This document shows positions 45,923 to 55,705 of a stretch of DNA of 64,000 bases, in pieces; the stretch's first letter is position 1; each line of letters opens with the position of its first letter. The stretch comes from Phenylobacterium sp. GTDB taxonomy: Bacteria > Pseudomonadota > Alphaproteobacteria > Caulobacterales > Caulobacteraceae. The stretch covers positions 1-64,000 of the forward strand of contig NZ_JAUYAW010000037.1 in NCBI RefSeq assembly GCF_030693405.1. Reading direction: 5' to 3'. A program made the position numbers and the translations under genes. The notes beneath the pieces are model-generated. The model was not told the origin of the DNA, did no database searches, and saw nothing but the letters and a program-made list of their open reading frames with translations.

Positions 45923-47071
45923 ATGACCCGCAACACCGTCCGCGCCTGGTCCGTGGTCCACAAGTGGACCAGCCTCGTCTCGACGGCCTTCATGCTGATG
46001 CTGTGCCTGACTGGCCTGCCGCTGATCTTCCACCACGAGATCGATGAGGCTCTCGGGACCCACGGCGCCTACGAGGCCCCGCCGCTGGGGACGCCCACCC
46101 TCAGCCTGGACCGCATGATGGCGGTCGCCCTGGCCGAACGGCCCGGCGAGGTCCCGCTCTATCTGAGCTTCGACGAGGACCGACCGGTCATCAATGTCAC
46201 TACGGGGCCGCGGCCGGATGCGGCCAATGAGGACATGCACTTCGCCTCCTTTGACTGGACGAGCGCTGAGGCCCTACCGCCTCATCCGCAAGGCGGCGTC
46301 ATGGACTTCATCCTGACCCTGCACATCGAGATGTTCATGGGGCTGCCTGGCATGCTGTTCCTGGGCTTCATGGGCATTGTGGTGTTCGCCGCCATCGTCT
46401 CGGGCGTGGTGCTGTATGCGCCCTTCATGCGAAAACTGGATTTCGGCGTGGTGCGGGTCAGCCGCTCTTCCCGGGTCAAGTGGCTGGACTACCACAACCT
46501 CCTGGGCGTGGTGACCGTGGCCTGGCTGAGCGTCGTGACCCTGACCGGGACCATCAACACCCTGTCCCTGCCGATCATCCAGTACTGGCAGGCTGACCAG
46601 TTGGCCCAGATGACCGCGCCCTATCGCGGTTTGCCGCCGGCCCGCGCCGAGGCCTCAATCCAGCAGGCGATAGACACCGCGCTCGCCGCAGCCCCGAATA
46701 TGCGCGTCCAGTTCGTGGCCTTTCCTGGCGTGGCCTATTCCACGCAGCACCACTACGCGGTCTTCATGCAGGGCGACACGCCGCTCACCAAGCACCTGCT
46801 GACCCCGGCGCTGATCGACGCCCGCACGGGGGATCTCACCGCCATCCGTCCCATGCCATGGTACGCCCAGGCCCTGCTGCTGTCGGGGCCGTTGCACTTT
46901 GGCGACTATGGCGGTCTGCCGCTGAAAATCCTGTGGGCCCTGCTCGACATCGCCGCCATCGTAGTCCTCGGCAGCGGCCTCTATCTGTGGCTCAGCCGAC
47001 GCCGCGCGCCCGCCACCGATCCTGTGGTCGCCCAGCTTGGCGACCGGCCGACCCTGGCGCCGGCGGAATGA
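45923..47071 (+). CDS. PepSY-associated membrane protein (iron-uptake associated)
   Basis: A 382-residue inner membrane protein with four transmembrane helices, PepSY_TM family. The N-terminal WSVVHKWTSLVSTAFMLML places His at the membrane edge and GLPLIFHHEIDE follows; HIEMFMGLPGMLFLGF and WLDYHNLLGVV carry further membrane-edge His residues suited to heme b binding. Such proteins next to siderophore receptors probably reduce or help release ferric iron in the periplasm. Start ATG 45923 is preferred over TTG 45878. Its stop overlaps the next small gene (ATGA). Confidence 0.88.
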   Translation: MTRNTVRAWSVVHKWTSLVSTAFMLMLCLTGLPLIFHHEIDEALGTHGAYEAPPLGTPTLSLDRMMAVALAERPGEVPLYLSFDEDRPVINVTTGPRPDAANEDMHFASFDWTSAEALPPHPQGGVMDFILTLHIEMFMGLPGMLFLGFMGIVVFAAIVSGVVLYAPFMRKLDFGVVRVSRSSRVKWLDYHNLLGVVTVAWLSVVTLTGTINTLSLPIIQYWQADQLAQMTAPYRGLPPARAEASIQQAIDTALAAAPNMRVQFVAFPGVAYSTQHHYAVFMQGDTPLTKHLLTPALIDARTGDLTAIRPMPWYAQALLLSGPLHFGDYGGLPLKILWALLDIAAIVVLGSGLYLWLSRRRAPATDPVVAQLGDRPTLAPAE

Positions 47072-47262
47072 GCATGAGCCGCAAGCCCGACAGCGCGAAC
47101 CTGTGGCGAACCTTCGCCGCCCCCCTGCTGATCCTGGGGGCGAGTCTCGTCGGACTGGTCGCCGCCCTGGTGGCCAATGGCCCGGGGGACTGGATCTCCT
47201 GGTTCGCTCTGAGCGCCCCGCTTGTTGCGGTGGTCTGGGGCCGTCTGCGCCGCGCGCGTTAG
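47068..47262 (+). CDS. Small two-helix membrane protein coupled to PepSY gene
   Basis: A 64-residue protein with two hydrophobic helices (about residues 15-37 and 42-58) and a basic C-terminus (WGRLRRAR). The start overlaps the PepSY stop as ATGA, so translation is coupled. Similar tiny membrane genes follow PepSY proteins in iron loci, though I cannot name the family. It converges on fbpC with a 4-nt overlap. Confidence 0.75.
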   Translation: MSMSRKPDSANLWRTFAAPLLILGASLVGLVAALVANGPGDWISWFALSAPLVAVVWGRLRRAR

Positions 47263-48290
47263 GCTTCGGCCGGGAAGACCCGCGCCAGGTCAGGAGCGAT
47301 ACGTACCGTCACCGTCTGACCCGTTTCCGGAACGGCGCCAGCGACATGGGCATGGGCCTGCTGGCCGTCTGCCTTCAGCTGCACCTCGTGATAGCCGCCG
47401 CCGAACCGCACCTGAGCCACATGCGCCGGCGCGCCTGCCTCGGCGAGGCGCAAGCCCTCCGGGCGCACCATGACCACGGCCGGCCCATCGGCGCAGCTGG
47501 TCGCCGGAACAGTTCCGAACGGGGTGTGAGCCAGGCCGGCGCGCACCTGACCGGGGATCAGATTGACCTCGCCCAGCAGGCGGGCGGCGTCGGGCGAGAC
47601 GGGATCGAGATAGCAGGCCCGCGGGGCGCCCGCCTGGATGATGCGGCCGCCATGCATCAGCACCAGATCATCGGCCATCAGCAGGGCCTCTCGGGCGTCG
47701 TGGGTCACCACCAGCACGGTGGCGCCGGCCGCACGCAGGGCCTCGGTGAGCGACAGGCGGACCTCACCCTTCAGATGAGCGTCGAGACCGGAAAAGGGTT
47801 CGTCCAGCAACAGGATCTGCGGCGCGCGGGCCAGCGCCCGGGCCAGGGCCACCCGCTGCTGCTCGCCGCCGGACAGGGCGTGGGGCCAGGCCCCGCCCCG
47901 CGTCCCCAGCTGGACGGCCTCAAGCATGGCCTGGGCGCGGTCCCGGCGCTGACGCCCCGGCAGCTTCCGCAGGCCGAAGGCGACGTTCTGCAGGGCCGTC
48001 ATGTGAGGGAACAGGGCATAGTCCTGGAAGACCAGGCCAATGCCGCGATCCTCCGGCGCCACGGCGCCGCCAGCCCAGGACAGCCTGCGCCCGTCGGCTT
48101 CAATCTCGCCGGTGTCGGGGACTTCAAGACCCGCGATCAGGCGCAGCAGGGTGCTCTTCCCGCAGCCCGACGGCCCGAGCAGGCAGGTGATCTTCCCCCG
48201 GCGCAGGGTCAGGTCGGCGGCGGCCACCGCCGTGCGCGACCCATAGGCCTTGGACACTCCTTGAGCGGTCAGGGCGACTGTCTCGCTCAT
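47259..48290 (-). CDS. fbpC: Ferric iron ABC transporter, ATP-binding protein
   Basis: A 343-residue ATPase. Walker A LLGPSGCGKSTLLRL (about 34-48), signature LSGGEQQRVALARAL, Walker B ILLLDEPFSGLD and the D-loop are all present, and a C-terminal TOBE-like domain fits the FbpC/PotA group. It powers Fe(III) import through the FbpB permease. The ATG overlaps the permease stop (ATGA). Gene order fbpA-fbpB-fbpC is the standard iron operon. Confidence 0.93.
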   Translation of the reverse strand: MSETVALTAQGVSKAYGSRTAVAAADLTLRRGKITCLLGPSGCGKSTLLRLIAGLEVPDTGEIEADGRRLSWAGGAVAPEDRGIGLVFQDYALFPHMTALQNVAFGLRKLPGRQRRDRAQAMLEAVQLGTRGGAWPHALSGGEQQRVALARALARAPQILLLDEPFSGLDAHLKGEVRLSLTEALRAAGATVLVVTHDAREALLMADDLVLMHGGRIIQAGAPRACYLDPVSPDAARLLGEVNLIPGQVRAGLAHTPFGTVPATSCADGPAVVMVRPEGLRLAEAGAPAHVAQVRFGGGYHEVQLKADGQQAHAHVAGAVPETGQTVTVRIAPDLARVFPAEA

Positions 48291-49810
48291 GCAGGCGCTC
48301 CTGGGCGAGAGGCGGCGATCTTGCGGGTCAGCCAGATCACCGCCGGAAGCGCGATCAGGACAATCAGCAGGGCTGGCCAGCCGGCCTGGGCTAGGCGCTC
48401 ATCCCGGGCGTAGTTGTCGGCGATCACCGCCAGGGTGTCGAAGTTGAACGGCCGCAGGATCAGGGTCGCCGGCAGCTCTTTCAGAATGTCGATGAACACC
48501 ACCAGCCCCGCGGTCAGCAGGGCGCCGCGGGCGATGGGCAGTTGTACGCTCCAGGCGGCGCCTGAGGGGCTGCGGCCGAGGGTGCGGGCGGCCTGCACCA
48601 TGGAAGGCGTGACCCGGGAGAGGCCCGCATCGATGGGCTCCAGAGCGGCGGCCATCAATCGGGCGGCATAGGCGTAGATCAACATGATGAGGCCCGCCCC
48701 GAACCCTTGTGCGGCGCCTGGCGCCAGCCGCCAGACGAAGGCCGCCGGGACCAGCAGGCCGATGGCCATGACCGCGCCCGGCGTCGCATAGCCCAGGCTG
48801 GCCAGTCTCGCCAGATGCGGAACCCGGGCCGCGCCCAGCGCCAGGGCGGTGGCCAGGGCCACGGTGACAACGGCCCCGGCGGCGGCCAGGGTCAGAGAAT
48901 TGCCCCCAGCCTCGATCAGGCGGGGCCAGTCTGGGCTGACTGGCAGGAAGGCGATCACCAGCCAGGCGGCCGGCAGCAGCAGACCGAGGGTGATCAGGGT
49001 CAGGCAGAACAATCCAGCCATCAGCCCGGCGGGCCGAGACAGCGTCGTCACCGGCAAGGGTCGCCAGCGGGCGTTGGCGCTCTCATAGCCCCGGCCGCCC
49101 CGTCCCCAGCGCTCGATCCACAGCAGCAGGGCCGCGGCGCCCAGCAGCGGCAGGGCGAACTGCGCCGCCGAGGTCAGGGAGCCGAACACGAACCAGGCCC
49201 GCACCACGCCGGTGGTCAGCGTCTGGACGCTGAGGAACTGGACGGCGCCATAGTCGGCCAGGGTCTCCATCACCGCCAGCGCCACTCCGGCCGCCAGGGC
49301 CGGACGGGCGAGCGGCATGGCCACCCGCAGGAAGGCCTGGGCCGGGGTGCAGCCCAGGGCGCGAGCAGCCTCCAGAGCGTGGGCCGACTGGTTCACGAAG
49401 GCCGCGCGCATGGCGAGATAGACGTAAGGGTAGAAGGCGCAGGTGAGGACGAAGGCCGCCCCGGGAATGGTCCGCATCTCGAACGGAAGGTCAAAGCCCA
49501 GGGCCGCGCGCATCCACATCCGCAGGTCGCCGGCCACGTCGAACAGGTCGGCATAGGCATAGGCCACCGCAAAGGCCGGCGCAGCCAGCGGCAGGGCGAG
49601 CGCCCAGGCGAAGATGTCGCGGCCGGGAAAGCGGTGCATCACCACCAGCCAGGCGGCCAGGGAGCCCAAGGCGCCTGTCGCCACAGCCACCAACGCCGCC
49701 AGGACCGCCGACGTGGCGGCGTAGCGGGCGATGTCCCGCGCCGGAATGGCGGCGGTTTCTCCGGTCAGGGCGGCGGCGACTACCCCCGCCAGGGGCAGGA
49801 TGGCGACCAC
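48287..49810 (-). CDS. fbpB: Ferric iron ABC transporter, permease
   Basis: A permease of at least 507 residues made of two BPD_transp_1 units with about twelve helices. Each unit carries the EAA-type loop (ALEAARALGCTPAQAFLRVAMP and MVQAARTLGRSPSGAAWSVQLP). The first ATG/GTG/TTG in frame is the GTG at 49810, but the family N-terminus, including an upstream LRRPGLLSLLAGLAAVV segment, continues in frame to about 49880, right at the fbpA stop. A CTG or other non-standard start is therefore likely. Confidence 0.9.
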   Translation of the reverse strand: MVAILPLAGVVAAALTGETAAIPARDIARYAATSAVLAALVAVATGALGSLAAWLVVMHRFPGRDIFAWALALPLAAPAFAVAYAYADLFDVAGDLRMWMRAALGFDLPFEMRTIPGAAFVLTCAFYPYVYLAMRAAFVNQSAHALEAARALGCTPAQAFLRVAMPLARPALAAGVALAVMETLADYGAVQFLSVQTLTTGVVRAWFVFGSLTSAAQFALPLLGAAALLLWIERWGRGGRGYESANARWRPLPVTTLSRPAGLMAGLFCLTLITLGLLLPAAWLVIAFLPVSPDWPRLIEAGGNSLTLAAAGAVVTVALATALALGAARVPHLARLASLGYATPGAVMAIGLLVPAAFVWRLAPGAAQGFGAGLIMLIYAYAARLMAAALEPIDAGLSRVTPSMVQAARTLGRSPSGAAWSVQLPIARGALLTAGLVVFIDILKELPATLILRPFNFDTLAVIADNYARDERLAQAGWPALLIVLIALPAVIWLTRKIAASRPGAPA

Positions 49811-49881
49811 CGCCGCCAGCCCGGCCAGCAGGCTGAGCAGTCCAGGCCGGCGCAGGCCTCGCCGCGTCAGGGCCGGCGCGT

Positions 49882-50940
49882 TTATCGCCAGCCCGCCGCG
49901 GTCATCAGGGCCTGGGCCTCAGCCTGGCGAGGCCCATAGGTCGCCACCGCCATAGGGTGGGCGGCGAAGTCGGCATAGGCGGCGGTGGGTTCAGGGGCGG
50001 CGACCCCAGGGCTGGCGGGATACTCGCCATTCTCCTGCGAGACCAGGGTCTGGGCCTCCGGCGAAGCCAGGAACTCCAGGAGCCGGATGGCCGCCTCGCG
50101 GTGGGGGGCGTTGGCCGTCACCCCGGCGCCGGAGACGTTCACATGCGCCCCCTGACCGTCCAGCGACGGGAAGGCCAGCTTGACCTTCTCGGTGACCGCG
50201 CGGTCGCCCGCGTCATCGCCGGCGGCCATGCGGATGTAATAATAGCTGTTGGTCAGCGCGATCTGGCAGACGCCCGCGGCCACGGCGCGGATCTGGTCCC
50301 GGTCGCCGCCTTCCGGCTGGCGGGCGAGGTTGGCCACGATCCCGCGGGCCCATTGGGCGGTCTTTTCCGGCCCCCAGGCCTCGATCAGGGCGCCGACCAG
50401 GGAGAGGTTATAGATGTTGTCCGAGGAGCGGACACAGAGCTGGCCGCGGAACCGCGGACTGGCGATGTCCTCATAGGAGGCGATCTCTTCGGGGCGCACC
50501 TTGGCCGCGTCATAGGCCACCACGCGCGCCCGGCGCTGGAAGCCGAACCACCGCCCCTCCGGCTCACGGAGGTTCTCCGGAATGGCCGTGTTCAGCGCCT
50601 CAGACTGAACCGGCGCCAGCAGGCCGGCCTCCTGCGCGCGCCACAGGGCGCCGGCGTCAGCCGCGACGAAGACATCGGCAGGGCTTGCGGCGCCCTCGCT
50701 CTGCATGCGCGCGATCAGCTGCGGCGCGGAGCCTTCGATGATGTTGACCTTGATGCCCGTCGCCCCGGTGAACTGCTCATAGAGCTTCTGGTCCACGTCA
50801 TAATGGCGGGCGCTGTAGACATTCACTTCGCCGCCGGCGGCGGCGGTGTCAGCGGCGGGCTCCGTGGCCGGGCTGCAGGCGGCGAGCGACAGGGCGGCGG
50901 CGAAGCCGGCGAAGACGGTCAGGCGTGGGGTCACGGGCAT
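49882..50940 (-). CDS. fbpA: Ferric iron ABC transporter, substrate-binding lipoprotein
   Basis: A 352-residue periplasmic ferric-binding protein. A lipobox LSLAAC at about residues 17-22 indicates membrane anchoring. The mature part shows VNVYSARHYDVDQKLYEQFTG, GVCQIALTNSYYYIR (Tyr pair used for Fe3+ binding) and a typical C-terminal lobe. The frame is open to 51720, but AGAGGAG before the ATG at 50940 marks the start. First gene of the fbpABC operon, with a Fur-like box at 50972-50990. Confidence 0.94.
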   Translation of the reverse strand: MPVTPRLTVFAGFAAALSLAACSPATEPAADTAAAGGEVNVYSARHYDVDQKLYEQFTGATGIKVNIIEGSAPQLIARMQSEGAASPADVFVAADAGALWRAQEAGLLAPVQSEALNTAIPENLREPEGRWFGFQRRARVVAYDAAKVRPEEIASYEDIASPRFRGQLCVRSSDNIYNLSLVGALIEAWGPEKTAQWARGIVANLARQPEGGDRDQIRAVAAGVCQIALTNSYYYIRMAAGDDAGDRAVTEKVKLAFPSLDGQGAHVNVSGAGVTANAPHREAAIRLLEFLASPEAQTLVSQENGEYPASPGVAAPEPTAAYADFAAHPMAVATYGPRQAEAQALMTAAGWR

Positions 50941-50971
50941 GGCTCCTCTGATCGACCCCAGACTTAGAGAC

Positions 50972-50990
50972 ATTGAGAACCCGTCGCAAT
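50972..50990 (-). promoter_or_regulatory. Candidate Fur-like box upstream of fbpA
   Basis: Minus-strand ATTGCGACGGGTTCTCAAT is an inverted repeat (ATTGnGA-N5-TCnCAAT) close to the TTGCGA...TCGCAA iron motif. It lies 32-50 nt upstream of the fbpA ATG, a typical operator position. Confidence 0.5.
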
Positions 50991-51063
50991 GACTCGTAAC
51001 TCTTGGCCCTCGTGCGGCGGCGGAATCTGTCCTAGTGGGCTGGTATAGCCCTGGAGCGCCTGG

Positions 51064-52452
<1,389 letters not shown>

Positions 52453-52504
52453 GACGTTCAGTGCAATTGCACCAAAAGCCGCCGGCCTGCTAGGATCAGC
52501 CATC

Positions 52505-52930
52505 ATGGCAAATCCCCATCCCCCTTCCAGCCTCAGCGCCGGCCTGCGCTGCCGCTGTCCCAATTGCGGCCAGGGCAAGTTGTTCAAGGGTTACCTGACC
52601 CTGGCCGAAGGCTGCGACCAGTGCGGTCTGGACTACAGCTTCGCCGACCCGGCCGATGGCCCGGCCTTCTTCGTGATGACCGGCGTAGGGATCGTGGTCA
52701 CCACGCTTTGGGCCATCTGGGCCGTGATGGCCCAGCCCCCGATCTGGGCGCAGATGGCCGTGGCCTTCCCGGCCATGATCGGCGGGTGCCTGGGCAGCCT
52801 GCGGCCGGTCAAGGCCTGGTTGGTGGCTGAGCAGTTCGTTCACAAGGCCGGCGACGCCGAGTTTGTCAGCCTCGGCAAGCATGGCGAGGGCGGCTTCACC
52901 TGGGATCGCCGCAAGGCGTCGGGCGGCTAA
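52505..52930 (+). CDS. DUF983-family membrane protein
   Basis: A 141-residue protein. N-terminal zinc-ribbon-like Cys pairs CRCPNCGQG and CDQCGLDY are followed by two transmembrane helices (about residues 58-78 and 83-100). DUF983 proteins are linked in some genomes with cytochrome oxidase or heme genes, but no function is established. The frame runs to 52430, overlapping chrA; the ATG at 52505 fits the family N-terminus (MANPHPPSS). Confidence 0.85.
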   Translation: MANPHPPSSLSAGLRCRCPNCGQGKLFKGYLTLAEGCDQCGLDYSFADPADGPAFFVMTGVGIVVTTLWAIWAVMAQPPIWAQMAVAFPAMIGGCLGSLRPVKAWLVAEQFVHKAGDAEFVSLGKHGEGGFTWDRRKASGG

Positions 52931-52998
52931 AACACCGCGCACCATTAACCTGCTGTTTGGCAAAGCGCGCCACGGCTCTCCCCATGGGGAGAGATGAT

Positions 52999-53184
52999 GT
53001 GACCTTGGAAGACCGGTTCAAGTCGGCGGTGCGCCGCGCCTATGGCGCCGCCGGCGTCCGACTGCAGGAACATCACGCCGACTCCCTGGCCAGCGTCTAT
53101 GCCAACTGGGCTCGGGGCGCCGACGAGAGCGTGGTGGCCCGCGTCGAACGCGCCCTGGCGGCCTCCCTCGGGGTCAGGACCTGA
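52999..53184 (+). CDS. Small protein of unknown function
   Basis: About 61 residues of mostly helical character (LEDRFKSAVRRAYGAAGVRLQEHHADSLASVYANW). The frame is open from a TTG at 52957 and an ATG at 52984, but GGGGAGA lies 6 nt before the GTG at 52999, which I chose. I recognise no family. A short C-terminal ALAASLGVRT completes it. Its coding status rests on amino-acid character and ribosome site. Confidence 0.6.
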   Translation: MTLEDRFKSAVRRAYGAAGVRLQEHHADSLASVYANWARGADESVVARVERALAASLGVRT

Positions 53185-53199
53185 GGCGTAGGCGTATCC

Positions 53200-53376
53200 T
53201 CAGCGGTCGCCGCGATCGCCTTGTCCGGGCTTAGCCTTAGTCTTGGCGTCCTGGCGCTGATCTGCGGCCAGCGAGCGGCCCACATCGACGACGGACTTGA
53301 ACTTCCCTTCCTCATCTCGGCGGACATAGCGCTTGTCTCCGGCGGTCGGCTCGATCAGCTCTCGCTTGCTGGTCAT
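53200..53376 (-). CDS. Small conserved basic protein
   Basis: A 58-residue basic protein, MTSKRELIEPTAGDKRYVRR at the start, with later DVGRSLAADQRQ and a KPGQGDRGDR tail. The pattern (GDKRYVRRD then VGRSL-ADRR then GQGDRGD) recurs in small alphaproteobacterial proteins of unknown function, possibly nucleic-acid associated. An AAGGAG ribosome site 7 nt before the ATG at 53376 is excellent. Too short for a wider call. Confidence 0.75.
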   Translation of the reverse strand: MTSKRELIEPTAGDKRYVRRDEEGKFKSVVDVGRSLAADQRQDAKTKAKPGQGDRGDR

Positions 53377-53405
53377 GGCAGGTCTCCTTCCTGCCAGACG
53401 AATCC

Positions 53406-53969
53406 TCAAGGCGCCGGCGAAGTTCCCGCCCGCCCCGGCGTCGCCAGGATTTCCACTTCGCCGGCATAGCCCATGGCCCGGACCGCAGCGATCTGAGCCT
53501 CGATCTCCGGAACCGGCAGGGCGGTGGGCCGGCTGAACATGTAGATCTTCTCGAAGCCCGGCTCTGCGGAGATGAACCACTGGCCGTCCGGAGCATGGGC
53601 GATCACCCGGTAGGTGATGCTGGGGCGGAAGGGCCCAAAGCGGTAGCGGACCGAGAGCTCGGCGTTCTGGCCTGGATCCTGGATTTCGCCCACGCCGGAG
53701 ATGGCCCGCTCCCGCCCTTCGGCCCCGCCCTGGCGGCAGGCGTCGGTGACGGCGATCTCGCCCCGCTCGGTCCGGCCATAGGTGGTGGTGGCGTACTCGC
53801 AGCCCCGGGTCAGGCGGGTCGGAGTCCTGGCCTGCTCGTACCAGACGCCGGCATAGAAATTGTCGAGAGCCAGCGGGCCTGCGGTGGGCGGATCAGCGGC
53901 ATGGCTGACGGCCGCGCCCCCAAGAAGGATGAGGCCAGCGGTGGCGGCGACGATGGAGATAGACGGCAC
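53406..53969 (-). CDS. Lipocalin-family exported protein (Blc-like)
   Basis: A 187-residue protein with a signal peptide (VAATAGLILLGGAAVSHA, then AADPP) and the lipocalin entry DNFYAGVWYEQARTP (the Y-x-G-x-WYE motif), followed by about eight strands and AHAPDGQWFISAEPGFEKIYMFSR. Likely binds a lipid or hydrophobic ligand in the periplasm. The frame reaches 53999, but GAAGGAG lies 9 nt before the GTG at 53969, which matches the signal peptide start. Confidence 0.85.
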   Translation of the reverse strand: MPSISIVAATAGLILLGGAAVSHAADPPTAGPLALDNFYAGVWYEQARTPTRLTRGCEYATTTYGRTERGEIAVTDACRQGGAEGRERAISGVGEIQDPGQNAELSVRYRFGPFRPSITYRVIAHAPDGQWFISAEPGFEKIYMFSRPTALPVPEIEAQIAAVRAMGYAGEVEILATPGRAGTSPAP

Positions 53970-54029
53970 AGGAAGGGGCTCCTTCAGATCGGGGGGCACA
54001 GCAGATACGGCGCTGTGGCCGCCCCGGCT

Positions 54030-54659
54030 TCACCCCTGGCGGTCAGCCGTCCTCTCCGGCGGCTCTGCGCCGACCAGATTGAGATATCGCAGGATCAACT
54101 GCACCAACTCGTCCTCCAAGCGCTCACGATCCAGGTTGTGGGGTTCGCTCACTGCGGCGCTCACCACGCCTAGAACAGCGCGGGTCAGAACAAAGGCCGC
54201 TTCGTCTGAAAGGGACTGCCGAAGCGCGAGGTCGCGGCCAAGTCCTGCGGTGAATGCTTTAACCTCTCGCATCAGATCGGCGCGGGCCACATAGCGCAGC
54301 AGCAGCGGAAACGCCGCTTGGCGGTTGGCGGGCGCGTCCCAGAAGGTGCGGAGGATCGTCCGCACGACAGACCTCGCCCGGTAGCCCCCCGGAGAGGCGG
54401 CAAAGGCCCGGGAGACGCTTTGGAGAAGCTCGGAAACCTCTTGCCGAGCCATGGCCTTGAGCAGTTCATCCTTGTTGCAGAAGTACTGGTAGAGGGTGCC
54501 AATACTGACACCTGCCCGTTCGGCCACCGCAGTGGTGCTGAGGCGCTCCGCTCCGTCCCGTTCCAGAACCTGAAAGCCAGCCTCGACCAGGGTCGCCACG
54601 GTCGCGGCCGCCCGCCGTTGCGTCGGCTTTTTCCTCGTAAAAACAGCGCCCTCGGGCAT
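54030..54659 (-). CDS. TetR/AcrR-family transcriptional regulator
   Basis: A 209-residue TetR regulator. The N-terminal DNA-binding domain includes RRAAATVATLVEAGFQVLERDG and the HTH STTAVAERAGVSIGTLYQYFCNKDELL (residues about 41-67). The C-terminal domain binds an unknown ligand. It is divergent from the sterol desaturase-like gene with a 94-nt gap that holds a perfect palindrome, so it probably represses that gene and itself. Confidence 0.93.
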   Translation of the reverse strand: MPEGAVFTRKKPTQRRAAATVATLVEAGFQVLERDGAERLSTTAVAERAGVSIGTLYQYFCNKDELLKAMARQEVSELLQSVSRAFAASPGGYRARSVVRTILRTFWDAPANRQAAFPLLLRYVARADLMREVKAFTAGLGRDLALRQSLSDEAAFVLTRAVLGVVSAAVSEPHNLDRERLEDELVQLILRYLNLVGAEPPERTADRQG

Positions 54660-54700
54660 GGCTGCGACTTCCCTCGCCCAGACTCCAAATGCGAATGCAA

Positions 54701-54719
54701 ACCTGAGATTTACTCAGTT
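54701..54719. promoter_or_regulatory. Candidate TetR operator between regulator and desaturase genes
   Basis: CTGAG-ATTTA-CTCAG (54703-54717) is a perfect inverted repeat with a 5-nt AT centre, flanked by A/T. It lies about 42-61 nt from the regulator start and 35-53 nt from the desaturase ATG. This is the natural size and position for a TetR dimer site. Confidence 0.55.
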
Positions 54720-54753
54720 AGCCTTCAGCCTCTGCCACCACAAGGGTCGTTCA

Positions 54754-55677
54754 ATGTCCTCCATCCTGTTGCCTATCGTCGGGGTTCTGGTCTTGGTCGC
54801 CATTGCCGAGGGCGTGATATGGAGCTGGCGCCGAAGGGACTATGACTGGCGGGCCTTCGGGGTCTCCATGTTCGATCTGGCCGGTACAATTCTTATGCGC
54901 TTTGTTGCGCCTGTCGGCTTGGCGGCGCCCCTGCTGGCCCTGGCTTATGAGCACAGAGTCTTCGATCTTGGCCTCGACCGGCTGTGGCAGTTTCCCCTGC
55001 TCTTCCTCGGTCAGGAGTTCTGTTACTACTGGTTCCATCGGGCTAGCCACCGTGTCCGCTGGTTCTGGGCGACCCATGCGGTGCATCACTCCCCCGAACA
55101 GATCTGTTTCGCCGCCGCCTTCCGTCTCGGAATCACGAGCCGGATTGCGGGATCCACGGTGTTCTATGTGCCCCTGGCCTTCCTGGGCTTCGATCCGGGG
55201 GTGGTGCTGTTCAGCCTGACCCTCAACCTGCTCTACCAGTTCTGGATTCACTCTGAGACGATCCCGCGGCTGGGGCCGCTGGAGTGGGTGCTGAACACGC
55301 CATCGCACCACCGGGTGCACCATGCCCGCAACCTGTCCTATCTGGACGCCAACTATGGGGGCGTTCTGATCATCTTTGACCGACTGTTCGGGACCTTCGT
55401 GCCCGAGCGGAACGAGGAGCCCTGCGACTATGGCCTTGTCACCCCCATGCGCTCCTACAACCCCTTCTATGTCGAGTTCCATGGATGGATCGGACTGCTC
55501 AAGGACCTTCGCAAAGCGCGCTCCCTGAAGACGGTGGCCGGCTATCTCTTCGCGCCACCTGGCTGGGCGCCTGGCGGGGGGGCCACGACTGAAGACCTTC
55601 GTCGGCAAGCTGGGACGGCGGTCCCCACGGGGGCCTCCACCCATCCGCCCCCCCTCGCTACGGCAGTGGATGCGTGA
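54754..55677 (+). CDS. Sterol desaturase / fatty acid hydroxylase family membrane protein
   Basis: A 307-residue integral membrane di-iron enzyme. Histidine boxes are HRASH (95-99), HAVHH (108-112) and HHRVHH (185-190), with His166 in WIHSETI, the usual eight-to-ten His set. These oxygen-dependent enzymes hydroxylate or desaturate lipids, sterols or carotenoids. The frame is open to 54658, but MSSILLPIVG at 54754 is the natural start. Expression is probably controlled by the divergent TetR gene. Substrate unknown. Confidence 0.88.
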   Translation: MSSILLPIVGVLVLVAIAEGVIWSWRRRDYDWRAFGVSMFDLAGTILMRFVAPVGLAAPLLALAYEHRVFDLGLDRLWQFPLLFLGQEFCYYWFHRASHRVRWFWATHAVHHSPEQICFAAAFRLGITSRIAGSTVFYVPLAFLGFDPGVVLFSLTLNLLYQFWIHSETIPRLGPLEWVLNTPSHHRVHHARNLSYLDANYGGVLIIFDRLFGTFVPERNEEPCDYGLVTPMRSYNPFYVEFHGWIGLLKDLRKARSLKTVAGYLFAPPGWAPGGGATTEDLRRQAGTAVPTGASTHPPPLATAVDA

Positions 55678-55705
55678 GGCGCGTCAAAGGGCTAAAGAGG
55701 GCGGG

